The notes: generated from the sequence alone by a model not told the origin. A stretch of 64,000 bases of DNA from Sandaracinaceae bacterium (GCA_040218145.1 JAVJQK010000074.1:1-64000); one strand, 5' to 3'. Shown: positions 45,263 through 55,030, counted from the first letter of the stretch. A program made the numbers and translations.

Positions 45263-47449
45263 GTGAGCGCGCGCCGCGGACAGATCGCGTTCTCGAGCTC
45301 GCTCGTCCTCGCCGTCTTCGCGCTCGGGGGCGCGGTCGCCGCGTTCTTCGTCGCGTCGTCGGCCGCGCTCGCGGTGCTCGGCGGGTCCGCGTGCGTCGCC
45401 TTCGTCGCGCTGGTGTTCGGCTTCGTCTCGCTCCGGGGCGACCGCTTCCGCCGCTCGCTCGGCGCCATCCTCGCCAGCCTCCTCGTGCTGACGGGCATCG
45501 GCGTCGCGTTCGCGGTGACGAGCGTGCGCGGCTTCCTCGCCGCGGTGGAGGCGGCGCAGGGCCCCCAGCCGGTCGTGGACGAGGAGTTCCAGTTCCGGCT
45601 CACGCCGCCGAGCGACGACGCGGAGATGTTCGGGCTCGACCGGGCGACCGAGCTGCACCCCAGGGCGCGCGCCGGCTTCCAGGTCCACGGCTGGAGCGAG
45701 GAGGACCTGCCGGATCTCGAGGCGGCCGTGTTCGTCGAGCCGAGCTACGGGCTCTCGCTCGAGGAGGCGGCGGCGCTCCAGCTCCCGCGCATCGCCGACG
45801 CCGAGCCGTCGTGGCGCTCGGAGGCCATCGAGGCCGAGGTCCTCGACCGGCCCGCGCTGCGGTTCCGGCAACAGACCGCGACTGACGGGGGCGCGTGGTG
45901 GCAGGAGATCACCTTCTTCACCGACGCCGATCACCTCTACGCGCTGTCGGCGCGCAGTCATCGGCTCGGCACCCACCCCGACGGAGATCCCTGGTACCCC
46001 TCCCTCGAGGCGGCCTTCTCCCTGCTCGGCGGTGAGATCGCGTACGGCGAATACCACGACCCGCTCACGCGGAGCGGCGCGGGATGGGAGGTGGAGCGGG
46101 GCCGCTTCTCGAGCCGGGTCTGGGGTCTGACGGTCGACGCCACGGACGAGCGCTGGGAGATGCGCGCCGGCCACGCCGCGTGCGAGCGCGAAGACGGCTC
46201 GCTGCTCACGCTCACGCGTCGCCGGCCCGAGGTCGCGCTGCGCGTGGTCCCGCTGTCCGTGTCGGGCCGCAGCCGGGCGGAGGTGGAGTCGTCGGTCCTG
46301 TACCCCGACGACCCCGCGCTCGACGCGCCCCCGATCACCCTGGCGCTCGCCGGCCAGGACGTCGCGTTCGAGGCGGTGCGGGCCCACGGCGAGCCACCGC
46401 GGGTCGGCCGGCGCGGGCTGTGGATCGACGACACACGCGCGCTGGTGTTCGTCGTGATGGGCCCCACGCTCGCGGTGGCGGACGCGGAGCTGCGCGAGCT
46501 CGCGCCGCGCGTCTCCGTCGGGCCCGCGGAGCCCGACGCGCCGCTGTCGCCGTGGGAGTATCTGGAGCCGGATCACTGGGCGCGGGGCGGGGCGCTGCAC
46601 CTCGCCTACGAGCCGCTGCGGTGGCGTCGCCCGAGCTCCGCCTGGCGCGCGTGCGGCCTACCGGGCGTGCCGCTGGCGCAGGTCACCCCGAGCCGACGGG
46701 CGCAGCTGATGTGGCTCGAGGCGCCGTCGCTCGGGCTGACGGGCGTCGTGCGCGTGGGTGACGCCCCGGAGCCGCTCCTGCTCGCGGAGCCCGGGGACGT
46801 CGTGCAGGTCGGAGGCGGTCGACTCCTGCGGAGCGGGCCGATCGAGGGGCGCGCGAGCGGGGAGTGGGTCGCCACCTGGGTGCGTCAGACGCAGACCGAT
46901 CAGCTCCTGGTCGAGATCTGGGGCAGCGCGCGCGACGTGGAGCGACACGCGAGCGAGATCGAAGCCGCCATCGCCGGGCTCGAGGTGCTCGACGCGCCGC
47001 CCTTCGCCGGCATCGACGACGACGGCGTCTACCGCGACGCGCGGCTGGGCTTCGAGTTCGCGCCGCCGTGGCCCCTCGACGACGTCTACGTCCCCAACGA
47101 CGACCCGGGCGCGGTCTGGCTCGAGGCGCAGGAGGGCGCCCACCTCATGGCCCTGTTCGCTGCGCCTCGACGCACGGAGCGCACCGTCGAAGCGCAGGCG
47201 CACGACTTGCTCGACGACCTGTACCCACGCGCGCCGCACTTCGGGCGCCTGCGCGAGGGTCCCCTCGGCGACTGCGCGGGCGGCGAGATCGTGCAGCGAG
47301 ACGCGCCGATGGGGCTGGGGGGCGCGAGCCTCTACCGCTGCGTCTCGGACGACGTCCTCTTCGTGCTCTACGTGCAGCGCGGCCCGAACGGGCCCGATCC
47401 CCAGCGCATCGCCGACGGGCTGACCTTGTCTGCGCGGGCCGCTCAGTAG
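45263..47449 (+). CDS. Membrane protein, function unknown
   Basis: A 728-residue protein with a GTG start 7 bp after the transporter stop. Three hydrophobic helices at the N-terminus (about 10-33, 36-57 and 67-95) are followed by about 630 residues of soluble domain with no recognisable family. It contains repeated beta-rich units (DEEFQFRLTPPSDD, ARLGFEFAPPWPLDD) that resemble each other, and acidic and aromatic residues throughout. Probably anchored with its large domain outside the cytoplasm. It overlaps the Trx-like gene on the other strand by 7 bp. I do not recognise it. Confidence 0.7.
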   Translation: MSARRGQIAFSSSLVLAVFALGGAVAAFFVASSAALAVLGGSACVAFVALVFGFVSLRGDRFRRSLGAILASLLVLTGIGVAFAVTSVRGFLAAVEAAQGPQPVVDEEFQFRLTPPSDDAEMFGLDRATELHPRARAGFQVHGWSEEDLPDLEAAVFVEPSYGLSLEEAAALQLPRIADAEPSWRSEAIEAEVLDRPALRFRQQTATDGGAWWQEITFFTDADHLYALSARSHRLGTHPDGDPWYPSLEAAFSLLGGEIAYGEYHDPLTRSGAGWEVERGRFSSRVWGLTVDATDERWEMRAGHAACEREDGSLLTLTRRRPEVALRVVPLSVSGRSRAEVESSVLYPDDPALDAPPITLALAGQDVAFEAVRAHGEPPRVGRRGLWIDDTRALVFVVMGPTLAVADAELRELAPRVSVGPAEPDAPLSPWEYLEPDHWARGGALHLAYEPLRWRRPSSAWRACGLPGVPLAQVTPSRRAQLMWLEAPSLGLTGVVRVGDAPEPLLLAEPGDVVQVGGGRLLRSGPIEGRASGEWVATWVRQTQTDQLLVEIWGSARDVERHASEIEAAIAGLEVLDAPPFAGIDDDGVYRDARLGFEFAPPWPLDDVYVPNDDPGAVWLEAQEGAHLMALFAAPRRTERTVEAQAHDLLDDLYPRAPHFGRLREGPLGDCAGGEIVQRDAPMGLGGASLYRCVSDDVLFVLYVQRGPNGPDPQRIADGLTLSARAAQ

Positions 47450-48024
47450 ACGAGGCCGAGCGGGTCGACCTGGTCCTGGAGCGCCGGGCTGACCGCGCAG
47501 CCGTAGATGGGCAGCGGCTCCACGGGCTCGTGGGCCGCGACCGCGCGCGCGATCGCCTCGTCGCGCGGGCTCACGGCCGCGGGGACCGCGTAGTAGCCGC
47601 CCACGTAGTCGAGCTCGGCCGACGCGAGCACGAGGAGCGGCGCGGCGTCGACGCCGAGGGTGTCCGAGAGGGACCTCGGATCCGTCCGGCGGAAGCGATA
47701 GCCCCGCCGGCGCGCTTCTCGGGCGCGCTCTGCGTCGTCGCCGACATAGAGGACGAGCTCGTCGACCCCGCGCGCGGCGCCGCGCTCCATCAGGTGCGCC
47801 CACAGCGAGCGGGTGCAGGAGCAGTCCTCGTAGATCACGTGCAGCCGCAGCGGCGCGTCCAGGAGGCGCAGCGCCGCGACCCCTTCGCGCAAGCGGTCTT
47901 CGTCCGACGGAGACGGCATCGCCACCACGTGGCTCACCATCAGGAAGGCGAGCACGGTCACCGTGACCGGCAGCCACGCGGCCAGCGCGACCTTCCCCAA
48001 GCGATCTCTGGCGACGGGGCTCAC
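47443..48024 (-). CDS. Membrane-anchored thioredoxin-like protein
   Basis: A 193-residue protein. An N-terminal membrane helix (about 12-36) precedes an alpha/beta domain with the motif LHVIYEDCSCTRSLWAHLM (Cys68 and Cys70, a C-x-C) and a third Cys near the end (IYGCAV). The strand-C-x-C-helix arrangement suggests a thioredoxin-like fold with a noncanonical redox or metal site. It overlaps the SCO gene by 4 bp (ATGA) and so is likely its functional partner, possibly in copper delivery or cysteine reduction for cytochrome oxidase (inference). Confidence 0.65.
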   Translation of the reverse strand: MSPVARDRLGKVALAAWLPVTVTVLAFLMVSHVVAMPSPSDEDRLREGVAALRLLDAPLRLHVIYEDCSCTRSLWAHLMERGAARGVDELVLYVGDDAERAREARRRGYRFRRTDPRSLSDTLGVDAAPLLVLASAELDYVGGYYAVPAAVSPRDEAIARAVAAHEPVEPLPIYGCAVSPALQDQVDPLGLVY

Positions 48025-48653
48025 CGCGACTCCCGACGGGCTCGCGCGAGCTCGCGGAGGACGCGGCTCGGGCTGCTCGGCCGGAGCAGGGTGGCCACCA
48101 CCCGCGCGCGGTGGTCGACCACGAAGAGGCTCGTCGGATGATCGAGCCGCGTCCCCTCGCCGACCGCCATGCGTCCTCCGAGCGCGGCCGTGAACGACTC
48201 GAGGGCCGCGCGCTCGCCCGTCACGCCGACCAGGCGTGGATGAAACGCCGACACGTACTCGCCCATGCGCGCGACGTCGTCGTGCTCCGGGTCGACGCTC
48301 ACGAAGATGACTTGCGAATCTTCGGGCAGACGATCGAGCACGGGCGCGAGCACGCTCAGCGTGGTCGGGCAGACGTCGGGGCAGCGCGTGTAGCCGAGGA
48401 ACACGAGGCTGAAGTGGCCTCGGAGCCGCGCGGCGTCGAAGACCTCACCCCGATGATCGAGGAGCGCCACCGCGCCGAGCGGCCGCGGCGGATCCATCGC
48501 GACGTAGGTGCGCCGCGCCGCGTCGAGCGCGTCCGAGCCGCGGGCCGGCGCGCGGCTCGTCCAGAGCGCCGCCGCGGCGCCTCCGACGAGCGCGCAACCG
48601 AGCCAAAGCTGCCAGGGTCTGACCACGAGGGTGATCAACGGAGCGAATCCCAT
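48021..48653 (-). CDS. SCO family copper chaperone-like protein
   Basis: A 210-residue protein with one N-terminal membrane helix (about 14-33) and a SCO/thioredoxin-like domain. The metal ligands of Sco proteins are all present: the CPDVC motif (Cys91 and Cys95) and His172 in RLDHPTSLFVV. SCO proteins deliver copper to the CuA centre of cytochrome c oxidase or act as redox sensors. No oxidase subunits are in the window. It is the first gene of a coupled pair with the C-x-C protein. Confidence 0.9.
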   Translation of the reverse strand: MGFAPLITLVVRPWQLWLGCALVGGAAAALWTSRAPARGSDALDAARRTYVAMDPPRPLGAVALLDHRGEVFDAARLRGHFSLVFLGYTRCPDVCPTTLSVLAPVLDRLPEDSQVIFVSVDPEHDDVARMGEYVSAFHPRLVGVTGERAALESFTAALGGRMAVGEGTRLDHPTSLFVVDHRARVVATLLRPSSPSRVLRELARARRESR

Positions 48654-48707
48654 CGAATTGAGACCGAGCGCCTCAAGCCGACCGCGCCGTGTCCGTTGCC
48701 GGATCGC

Positions 48708-49742
48708 ATGAGCCAGAGCGCGAGCGAGCGGTCGGGGGGCCTACGCGCCCTCTGGAACTACCTGAAGCTGCCCGACGAGGTCACCGACTTCGAGCGCGAC
48801 TACCTGCGCAAGGTGAACAAGGTCGGGCTGCTGTTCTTCCTCGCCCACCCCCCGGTGTTCGTGGCCCTCGCGTACTTCAACGACACCGGGCCGCTCGACG
48901 CGATCTGGCTGTCCGCGCTGGTGCTGAGCGGCCCCGTGATCGCGCACCGCACCCTGAGTCACCCGCGCGCGCACGCCGTCGTCTTCGGCGTGACCGCGAT
49001 GCTGATGGGCGGCCTCCTCGTGCACTTCGGCCAGGGGCCGGTGCAGATCGAGATGCACTTCTACTTCTTCGTGCTCCTCGCGCTGCTCGCCCTCTACGGC
49101 AACCCGATGTCGATCGTGGCCGCGGCGGTCACCGTCGCCGCGCACCACGCCATCCTCTGGCTCGTGCTGCCGAGCAGCGTCTTCAACTACGACGCGCCCT
49201 TCTGGGTGGTGGCGATTCACGCGGCCTTCGTCGTGCTCGAGAGCACCGCGGCCTGCTTCGTGGCGCGCAGCTTCTTCGACAACGTCATCGGCCTCGAGAA
49301 GATCGTCTCGGCCCGCACCGAGGCGCTCAACGACCGCAACGCGGCCATGAAGCTGGTCCTCGACAACGTCGAGCAGGGCTTCGTGACGATGAACCGCGAC
49401 GCGGTGATGTCGGCGGAGCACTCCAAGGTGCTCGAGACCTGGTTCGACGACGTCGAGGGAGGCACGCCCTTCGCGGCCCTCCTGCGGCAGGCCTCGCCCG
49501 AGACGGCGACCTGGTTCGAGCTGGGATGGGACGAGGTGCTCGCGGGCTTCATGCCGCTCGAGCTGACGCTCCATCAGCTCCCCAAGTCGATGAAGGTCGG
49601 CGGGCGCGACCTCGAGATCGACTACCAGCCGATCGGCGGCGAGGACTTCGAGCGCATGCTGGTCGTCATCACCGACGCCACCGCCCGGGTGGCCCGTGAG
49701 CGGGCCGAGCAGATCGAGCGAGAGCTGTTCTCGCTGTTCTAG
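48708..49742 (+). CDS. Sensor kinase N-terminal part, truncated by in-frame TAG
   Basis: A 344-residue protein: an N-terminal soluble segment, then six or so membrane helices (about 40-200), then a coiled linker (EKIVSARTEALNDRNAAMKL) and a PAS-like domain (about 225-340). The frame stops at TAG (49740-49742), immediately after LFSLF. The next codons continue, in the same frame, into Hpt and HATPase domains (49743-50693). A CAG-to-TAG change of one codon would explain this; the intact protein would be 661 residues. Homologous sensor kinases run without interruption across this point. If translation really ends here, this part alone lacks a kinase domain. Confidence 0.8.
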   Translation: MSQSASERSGGLRALWNYLKLPDEVTDFERDYLRKVNKVGLLFFLAHPPVFVALAYFNDTGPLDAIWLSALVLSGPVIAHRTLSHPRAHAVVFGVTAMLMGGLLVHFGQGPVQIEMHFYFFVLLALLALYGNPMSIVAAAVTVAAHHAILWLVLPSSVFNYDAPFWVVAIHAAFVVLESTAACFVARSFFDNVIGLEKIVSARTEALNDRNAAMKLVLDNVEQGFVTMNRDAVMSAEHSKVLETWFDDVEGGTPFAALLRQASPETATWFELGWDEVLAGFMPLELTLHQLPKSMKVGGRDLEIDYQPIGGEDFERMLVVITDATARVARERAEQIERELFSLF

Positions 49743-49769
49743 AAGATCGTCGAGGACAAGGCCGGCGTC

Positions 49770-50693
49770 GTGGAGTTCTACCTCGAGGCGCGTGAGCTGG
49801 TGGCGCACATCACGAGCGCTGACGAGGCCAACCCGGCCGTGCTCAAGCGCTGGATCCACACCCTCAAGGGCAACGCCGGCATCTACGGCCTATCGTCCAT
49901 CGCGGACACTTGCCACGACATCGAGACCCGGATGGCGGAGGAGAGCGTGCTGCCCTCCGAGCGCGAGCTGACGGATCTGAGCGCCCGCTGGGACGAGATC
50001 AGCAGCCGCCTGGCGTCGCTGCTGGGCGAGCAGAAGCAGCGCATCGAGCTCGACGACGAGGACTACCACGGCTTCCTCCAGGCGGTCGTCGCGGGCGCGC
50101 CGCACGAGGAGCTCGCCGAGCGGGTCGCGTCGTGGAAGTACGAGCCCACCCGCCAGCGCCTCGCGCGGATCGCGGAGCAGGCGAAGGGCATCGCGGAGCG
50201 CCTCGGCAAGGGGGTCGACGTGGAGCTCGAGCCGAACGACGTCCGGCTGCCGGCCGATCGGTACTCGACCTTCTGGAGCGCCTTCGTGCACGTGGTCCGC
50301 AACGCGGTGGACCATGGCATCGAGCCGGCGAACGACCGCGAGGGCAGCGGCAAGTCAGCGACCGGGCACCTGAAGCTGGTGACCCGCCAGGAGGAGGGCC
50401 GGGTCCTCGTCGAGATCTCGGACGACGGCCGCGGCATCGACTGGGACGAGGTGCGCCGCGTCGCGGCGCTCGGCGGCGTGCCCGCGAACTCGCAGGACGA
50501 GCTCCGCGCGGCCATCTTCGCCGACGGGGTCACGACCCGCGAGGCGGTGAGCGACCTGTCCGGCCGGGGCGTGGGCATGGGCGCCGTGCTCGCCGCGACC
50601 GAGGAGCTCGGAGGCCGGGTCAGCATCGACACGGCCACCGGCGAGGGCACGGTGGTGCGCTTCAGCCTCCCGGCCCCGCGGGTCCAGGCCTGA
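49770..50693 (+). CDS. CheA-like Hpt-HATPase part, downstream of the in-frame TAG
   Basis: In the same frame as the upstream sensor part. The first possible start after the TAG is the GTG at 49770, which has only a weak Shine-Dalgarno (GAGG, 14 bp before). Reading from it gives 307 residues: an Hpt-like helix with phospho-acceptor His in RWIHTLKGNAGIYGL (about residue 35), a helical linker, and a HATPase domain with N-box HVVRNAVDHGIEPAND, G1 SDDGRGIDW and G2 SGRGVGMGAVLAATEEL. There is no CheW-like domain, so this is CheA-like in its kinase but not a chemotaxis CheA. Alone it would lose its sensor and membrane anchor. Confidence 0.8.
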   Translation: MEFYLEARELVAHITSADEANPAVLKRWIHTLKGNAGIYGLSSIADTCHDIETRMAEESVLPSERELTDLSARWDEISSRLASLLGEQKQRIELDDEDYHGFLQAVVAGAPHEELAERVASWKYEPTRQRLARIAEQAKGIAERLGKGVDVELEPNDVRLPADRYSTFWSAFVHVVRNAVDHGIEPANDREGSGKSATGHLKLVTRQEEGRVLVEISDDGRGIDWDEVRRVAALGGVPANSQDELRAAIFADGVTTREAVSDLSGRGVGMGAVLAATEELGGRVSIDTATGEGTVVRFSLPAPRVQA

Positions 50694-50696
50694 CGC

Positions 50697-52235
50697 TCAG
50701 ACCAGCTTGTCGAGGAGCGCGCGGTCGCCCTGGATGGCGCAGCGCTGCATGTAGAAACGCAAGCCGCGCTCGCCGCCCAGCTCCTCGCCGCCGCCGGCGC
50801 GACCGGGGCCGCCGTGCACGCAGCTCGGGAGCACGAGCCCGGGGCTGATCGCCTGGTCGGCGACCTTCTTGGTGCCCATCAGGATGCGCCCGCTGTAGGG
50901 CGCGAGCGAGAGCACCAGCTCGGCGGTGAGCTTGCGGTCGTCGCCGTAGACGCTGGCCACCAGGCCGCCGCCGCCGCGCGCGACGAGCTCCACCACCTCG
51001 TCGACCTCGGTCCAGGGCATCAGGGTGGTGCAGGGCCCGAAGACCTCGTGCGCGTGCACCGCCGCCGCCTCCGCCGGCGCGTCCGCGCGGAGCAGGGTCG
51101 GCGCGACGAAGTAGCCCTTGGACGCGTCGGCGTCGATGAGGCTCGGCGCGCCGCCGCCGTAGACGACCTTCGCGCCGGCGGCCTTCAGCTTCTCGACGCC
51201 GGCCAGGAAGTCCGCGTGCTGCTGCTTCGTCGCGAGCGGGCCCATGCGGACCTCCTTGCTCGCCGGGTTCCCGATGGTGATCTGGTCGAGCCGCTCGCCG
51301 AGGTCCTCGATCACGCGGTCGATGCGGCTGGCGTGCACGAAGACGCGGCGCGTCGCCGTGCACTTCTGCCCGGCCTTCTGGGTCATCTCGGTGACCACGT
51401 CGCGCAGGAACATCTGGTAGGTGTCGTCGTCGACGTCCTCCGCGAGCACGGCCGCGTTGAGGCTGTCCGCCTCGACGTTCACCCGGGTCGAGCGGGCGAG
51501 CACGTTCTCGAGGCCGCGGAGCTTCAGCCCGGTGTCCGCCGAGCCGGTGAACGCGAGCGCGTCCTGCTCGCCGAGGTGGCTGAGCAGGTCGCCGGTGGAG
51601 CCGCAGACGAGCTGCACGGCGCCGCGCGGGATCTCGCCCGTCTCGACCATCTTCTCCATGACGCGGAAGGCGAGGAGCGAGGTCGAGGTCGCGGGCTTGG
51701 TGATCACCGGCACGCCGGCCAGGAGCGCGACCGCGAGCTTCTCCGCCAGCCCCCACGCCGGGAAGTTGAACGCGTTGATGTGCACCGCCACGCCCCGCAG
51801 CGGCACCCAGACGTGCTTGCCGAAGAAGCGGGCGCTCTGGGTGAGCTGCTCGCTCTCCTCGCCCAGCGCCTTCGCGTCGCCGAGCTTCTTGCCGAGCCCC
51901 GCGTAGAACGCGAGGGTCGCGCTCGCGCCGTCGATGTCGAACTTCGCGTCGCCGCGCGTGGTGCCGCCGCTGACGATCGAGGCCTCGATGAGCTCCTCGC
52001 GCGCGGCGTGAATCGCCTTCGAGAGGGCCTTGAGCACCTTGCCGCGCTCACCGAAGGTCATCGCGCGCAGCGCGGGCCCGCCGACCTCGCGCGCGTGCCG
52101 CACGACCTCGCCGAAATCGACGCCTCCGGTGCCGGTGCGCGCAATTTCTTCGCCGGTGGTCGGGTCGACGAGGGTCGCCATCTCGGACTGACCTTCGACC
52201 CACTCGCCTCGCAGGTAGCTCTTCAGCGTGATCAT
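50697..52235 (-). CDS. Aldehyde dehydrogenase of the BoxD/PaaZ type
   Basis: A 512-residue enzyme resembling the dehydrogenase of the box (aerobic benzoyl-CoA) and phenylacetate pathways, which oxidises CoA-bound semialdehydes. The general base Glu255 (NVEADSLN) and nucleophile Cys292 ([11 protein letters not shown]) are present. It lacks the C-terminal MaoC hydratase domain of PaaZ, so BoxD (3,4-dehydroadipyl-CoA semialdehyde dehydrogenase) is the closer match. [20 protein letters not shown] and [20 protein letters not shown] are typical of the group. No other box or paa genes are near. Convergent with the sensor kinase gene, 3-bp gap. Confidence 0.8.
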   Translation of the reverse strand: MITLKSYLRGEWVEGQSEMATLVDPTTGEEIARTGTGGVDFGEVVRHAREVGGPALRAMTFGERGKVLKALSKAIHAAREELIEASIVSGGTTRGDAKFDIDGASATLAFYAGLGKKLGDAKALGEESEQLTQSARFFGKHVWVPLRGVAVHINAFNFPAWGLAEKLAVALLAGVPVITKPATSTSLLAFRVMEKMVETGEIPRGAVQLVCGSTGDLLSHLGEQDALAFTGSADTGLKLRGLENVLARSTRVNVEADSLNAAVLAEDVDDDTYQMFLRDVVTEMTQKAGQKCTATRRVFVHASRIDRVIEDLGERLDQITIGNPASKEVRMGPLATKQQHADFLAGVEKLKAAGAKVVYGGGAPSLIDADASKGYFVAPTLLRADAPAEAAAVHAHEVFGPCTTLMPWTEVDEVVELVARGGGGLVASVYGDDRKLTAELVLSLAPYSGRILMGTKKVADQAISPGLVLPSCVHGGPGRAGGGEELGGERGLRFYMQRCAIQGDRALLDKLV

Positions 52236-52402
52236 GGAGCGCAGCCTAGCCCGGGCCTCGCGCGAGCCACGTGATGTTCCGCAGACGGGTCGATGTGTGC
52301 CGAATCGCACGGAGCCGGGCGGCGATGTCCGGCGGTCGAGCTTTCTGCGACCTGGCCATTCCCAAGGGAACGGTTGGCCCCTATCCTGCACCGCGAATCG
52401 AC

Positions 52403-52954
52403 ATGCGTGGGGGGACCTGGACGATCGGCGCGCTCTCGGCTGGCGCGCTCTTGATGGCGGCGCTGGCGGCGCCCGCGGCGCGCTCTCAGACCGCGGCGCT
52501 CGAGGACTTCTCCGGCGCGTGGCGCCTGGACGGCACGCGTCAGGTGCAGCGCATGGACGACGCGATCGACCGGGTCGTCGACCAGATGAACCTGCTCATC
52601 CGGGAGATCGCGCGCGGCGAGATCCACCGGCGCATCGACCCAGAGCACCGGGTCGTCATCCGCGTCGACGACGAGCAGCACGTGCGGCTCGGCTACGACG
52701 ACTGGGGGCCCCAGCGCCTCCGGCTCGGCGGCGCGGCCGTCGCGACCCGGGGCCCGGACGGAAACGACATCCGCATGTCGCTCCGCTTCGAGCGGGGCCG
52801 GCTCATCGCCCGGCAGAACGCGGGAGAAGGCCGGCGCACCAACATCTTCAGCCTCTCCGCCGACGGCAGCCGCCTGACGATGTCCAGCCGCATCGGCGCT
52901 CCTCAGCTGCCGGCGGACATCCGCTACCGGCTGAGCTACCGCCGCGCCCGCTGA
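52403..52954 (+). CDS. Secreted protein, function unknown
   Basis: A 183-residue exported protein; the signal peptide ends PAARSQ (about residue 28). The mature part starts with EDFSGAWRLDGTRQVQRMDDAIDRVVDQMNLL (a helix), then beta strands (VVIRVDDEQHVRLGYDDW, IFSLSADGSRLTMSSRI). It looks like a lipocalin-like small beta domain, but no family can be assigned. Its 3' end overlaps the hybrid kinase gene by 19 bp tail-to-tail. Confidence 0.65.
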   Translation: MRGGTWTIGALSAGALLMAALAAPAARSQTAALEDFSGAWRLDGTRQVQRMDDAIDRVVDQMNLLIREIARGEIHRRIDPEHRVVIRVDDEQHVRLGYDDWGPQRLRLGGAAVATRGPDGNDIRMSLRFERGRLIARQNAGEGRRTNIFSLSADGSRLTMSSRIGAPQLPADIRYRLSYRRAR

Positions 52955-55008
52955 GGCGGGGCCGCCGCCGCCTCCAGCCTTCCGAGGCACGCTTCCAGGC
53001 GCTCGAGCGGCTCGCCGGCCGTCGTCGCCTCCTCGAGGGCCCGCGCCGCCTCACCGAGCGCCGGGAAGCCGAAGCTCCCGGCCGCGCCCGCGAGCTTGTG
53101 CGACGCGTGCGCGAGGCCCGCGCGGTCTCCCGCGTCGAGCAGGGCGCGCAGCTCCTCGAGGCGTTCGGGCACACGGCGCGCGTAGCCCTCGCGCAGGGCG
53201 CGGAGCTTCGCGGGCACGGCGTCCTCGTCCGACCCGGGCGCGTCCGCGCTCGAGTCCACCGCCGCGAGTGCCTCTTCGGCCCTGCGTTCCCCGAGCGTGC
53301 CCTCCTCCGCCCGGGGCTCGCGGCTCGTGAGGCGGGCGATGGTGGCGAGCAGGGACGCGAAGTCGACCGGCTTGCCGAGATACGCGTCGCACCCCGCCTC
53401 GAGGCAGCGTTCCCGGTCGCCGCGCATCGCGAACGCGGTCAGCGCGATCACCGGCGTGTGCACGCCCCGCGCGCGCAGGCGCCGCGTGGCGGTCAGGCCG
53501 TCCACCCGCGGCATGTCCACGTCCATCAGGATCAAGTCGTGAGGCGAGGACGCGGCGAGCTCGAGCGCCTCCTGGCCGTCGCTCGCCGCGTCGACGGCCG
53601 CCCCCCGCCGCTCGAGCTCGAACGTGAGCAGCGTGCGGAGATCGGCGCTGTCCTCGGCGAGGAGGAACCGCAGGCCGTCCAGGCGCCCGTCGACTCGCGC
53701 GCTGGGCTGCGACACGCGGACCGGCTCGACCGGCCCCGGTGGCCGGAGCGGGACCTCCGCGTGCGAGGGGAGCGAGAAGACGAAGCGCGCGCCCGGCCCC
53801 TCGCGCGGGACGAACCGCAGCCCTCCGTCCATGAGGCCCGCGAGGTGCCGGCAGAGCATCAGGCCGAGGCCCGTGCCCTTCTTGGCCGCCTTGCCCGCCG
53901 TGCCCTGCCAGAACGCGTCGAAGAGTCGATCGACCTCGTCTTCGGGGACCCCGGGGCCGTCGTCGTCGACGATGAGCTCGAGCCACCCTTCGCGCGCGGC
54001 CACGGTCAAGGTCACTTGCCGCTCGGCGAATTTCGCCGCGTTCGTCAGCAGGTTGAGGAGCACCTGGCGGGCGCGGCGCGGATCGGTCTCGACGCGAGAA
54101 GGCCAGGGCGTGCTCGCCTCCGCGCGGATCTCGATCTCGTCGCCCGCCTCGGGGCGCGCCGACAGGGCGTCGACGGCGTCGCACACCAGCTCCGCCACGT
54201 CGACGTCCTCGACCGCGATGGACAGCGCCCCCGCCTCGACCTTCGACAGGTCGAGCAGGTCGTCGAGGAGCGCGAGCAGGTGCCGACCGTTGCGCGCGAC
54301 GACGGCCGCGTGCGCGCGCTGGGTCGCGTCGTCGACGTCGGGGAGCTGCAGCAGGTCGGCGTACCCCAGGATCGCCGCCGCGGGCGTCCGGAGCTCATGG
54401 CTCATGGTGGCGAGGAAGCGCGTCTTGGCGTCGCTGGAGGCCTCGCCCGCCTCCGCCCGCTCGGTCGCGGCCTGCGTGGCCGCGCTCAGCGTACGCGCGA
54501 ACCAGGCCGCCCCCGCCACCACGGTCAACACCGACACCGTGAGCACGAAGCCGAACTGAGGCGTGCCCTCGAGCCCTTCGATCGGAGGGCCGAACGGGAG
54601 CGCGTGGGCGAAGACGAGCAGCCCCAGGTTCAGCGCGGTCGCCGTGAGCGAGGCGAGGAGGAGCGCGCGCTCTTCCCAGGCGATCATGATGAACGCCAAG
54701 GAGCCGCCGACCACGACGAGCGGCGCGGCGGTGCGGATCCCCAGCACGTAGAGCGACGCGATCGTCAGCCCGTGCACGATGAGCATGAACCACGCGCGCG
54801 CCGCGGGGCCGGTGCTGCCACGGAGCGCGGCCGGCGCGAGGAGCGCGAGGGTGAGCGCCGGAGGCACCCACACCCACGGAGGCGAGACCACGAGGTCCCG
54901 CGCCACCGCGAGCGCCGCCAGGAGGCAGGCCCCGCGATACACGCCTCGCGTGACGCGCGCGCGCGCGGCGGCTTGCACGCTGGGTCGCGAAGCGTCCGGC
55001 CCGGACAT
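52936..55008 (-). CDS. Hybrid sensor histidine kinase with REC and Hpt domains
   Basis: A 690-residue signalling protein. About six membrane helices (20-170) are followed by a HisKA domain (His204 in TMSHELRTP), a HATPase domain (N-box LLNLLTNAAKFA, DDDGPGVPED, GTGLGLML), a receiver domain (Asp496 in LILMDVDMPRVDG, Lys546 in GKPVDF) and a C-terminal Hpt domain (His637 in HASHKLAGAAGSFGF). The full relay within one chain suggests phosphotransfer to a separate response regulator. The ATG at 55008 is chosen; an upstream GTG at 55014 would add two residues. No REC-output gene is adjacent. Confidence 0.92.
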   Translation of the reverse strand: MSGPDASRPSVQAAARARVTRGVYRGACLLAALAVARDLVVSPPWVWVPPALTLALLAPAALRGSTGPAARAWFMLIVHGLTIASLYVLGIRTAAPLVVVGGSLAFIMIAWEERALLLASLTATALNLGLLVFAHALPFGPPIEGLEGTPQFGFVLTVSVLTVVAGAAWFARTLSAATQAATERAEAGEASSDAKTRFLATMSHELRTPAAAILGYADLLQLPDVDDATQRAHAAVVARNGRHLLALLDDLLDLSKVEAGALSIAVEDVDVAELVCDAVDALSARPEAGDEIEIRAEASTPWPSRVETDPRRARQVLLNLLTNAAKFAERQVTLTVAAREGWLELIVDDDGPGVPEDEVDRLFDAFWQGTAGKAAKKGTGLGLMLCRHLAGLMDGGLRFVPREGPGARFVFSLPSHAEVPLRPPGPVEPVRVSQPSARVDGRLDGLRFLLAEDSADLRTLLTFELERRGAAVDAASDGQEALELAASSPHDLILMDVDMPRVDGLTATRRLRARGVHTPVIALTAFAMRGDRERCLEAGCDAYLGKPVDFASLLATIARLTSREPRAEEGTLGERRAEEALAAVDSSADAPGSDEDAVPAKLRALREGYARRVPERLEELRALLDAGDRAGLAHASHKLAGAAGSFGFPALGEAARALEEATTAGEPLERLEACLGRLEAAAAPPQRARR

Positions 55009-55030
55009 TCCCACACGATACCGCAGCGAC

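Noticed and set aside
43126-45603. Minus-strand extension of the metacaspase frame across the transporter gene
   Set aside because: Opposes a clear POT transporter; the lipobox start at 43125 fits the metacaspase.
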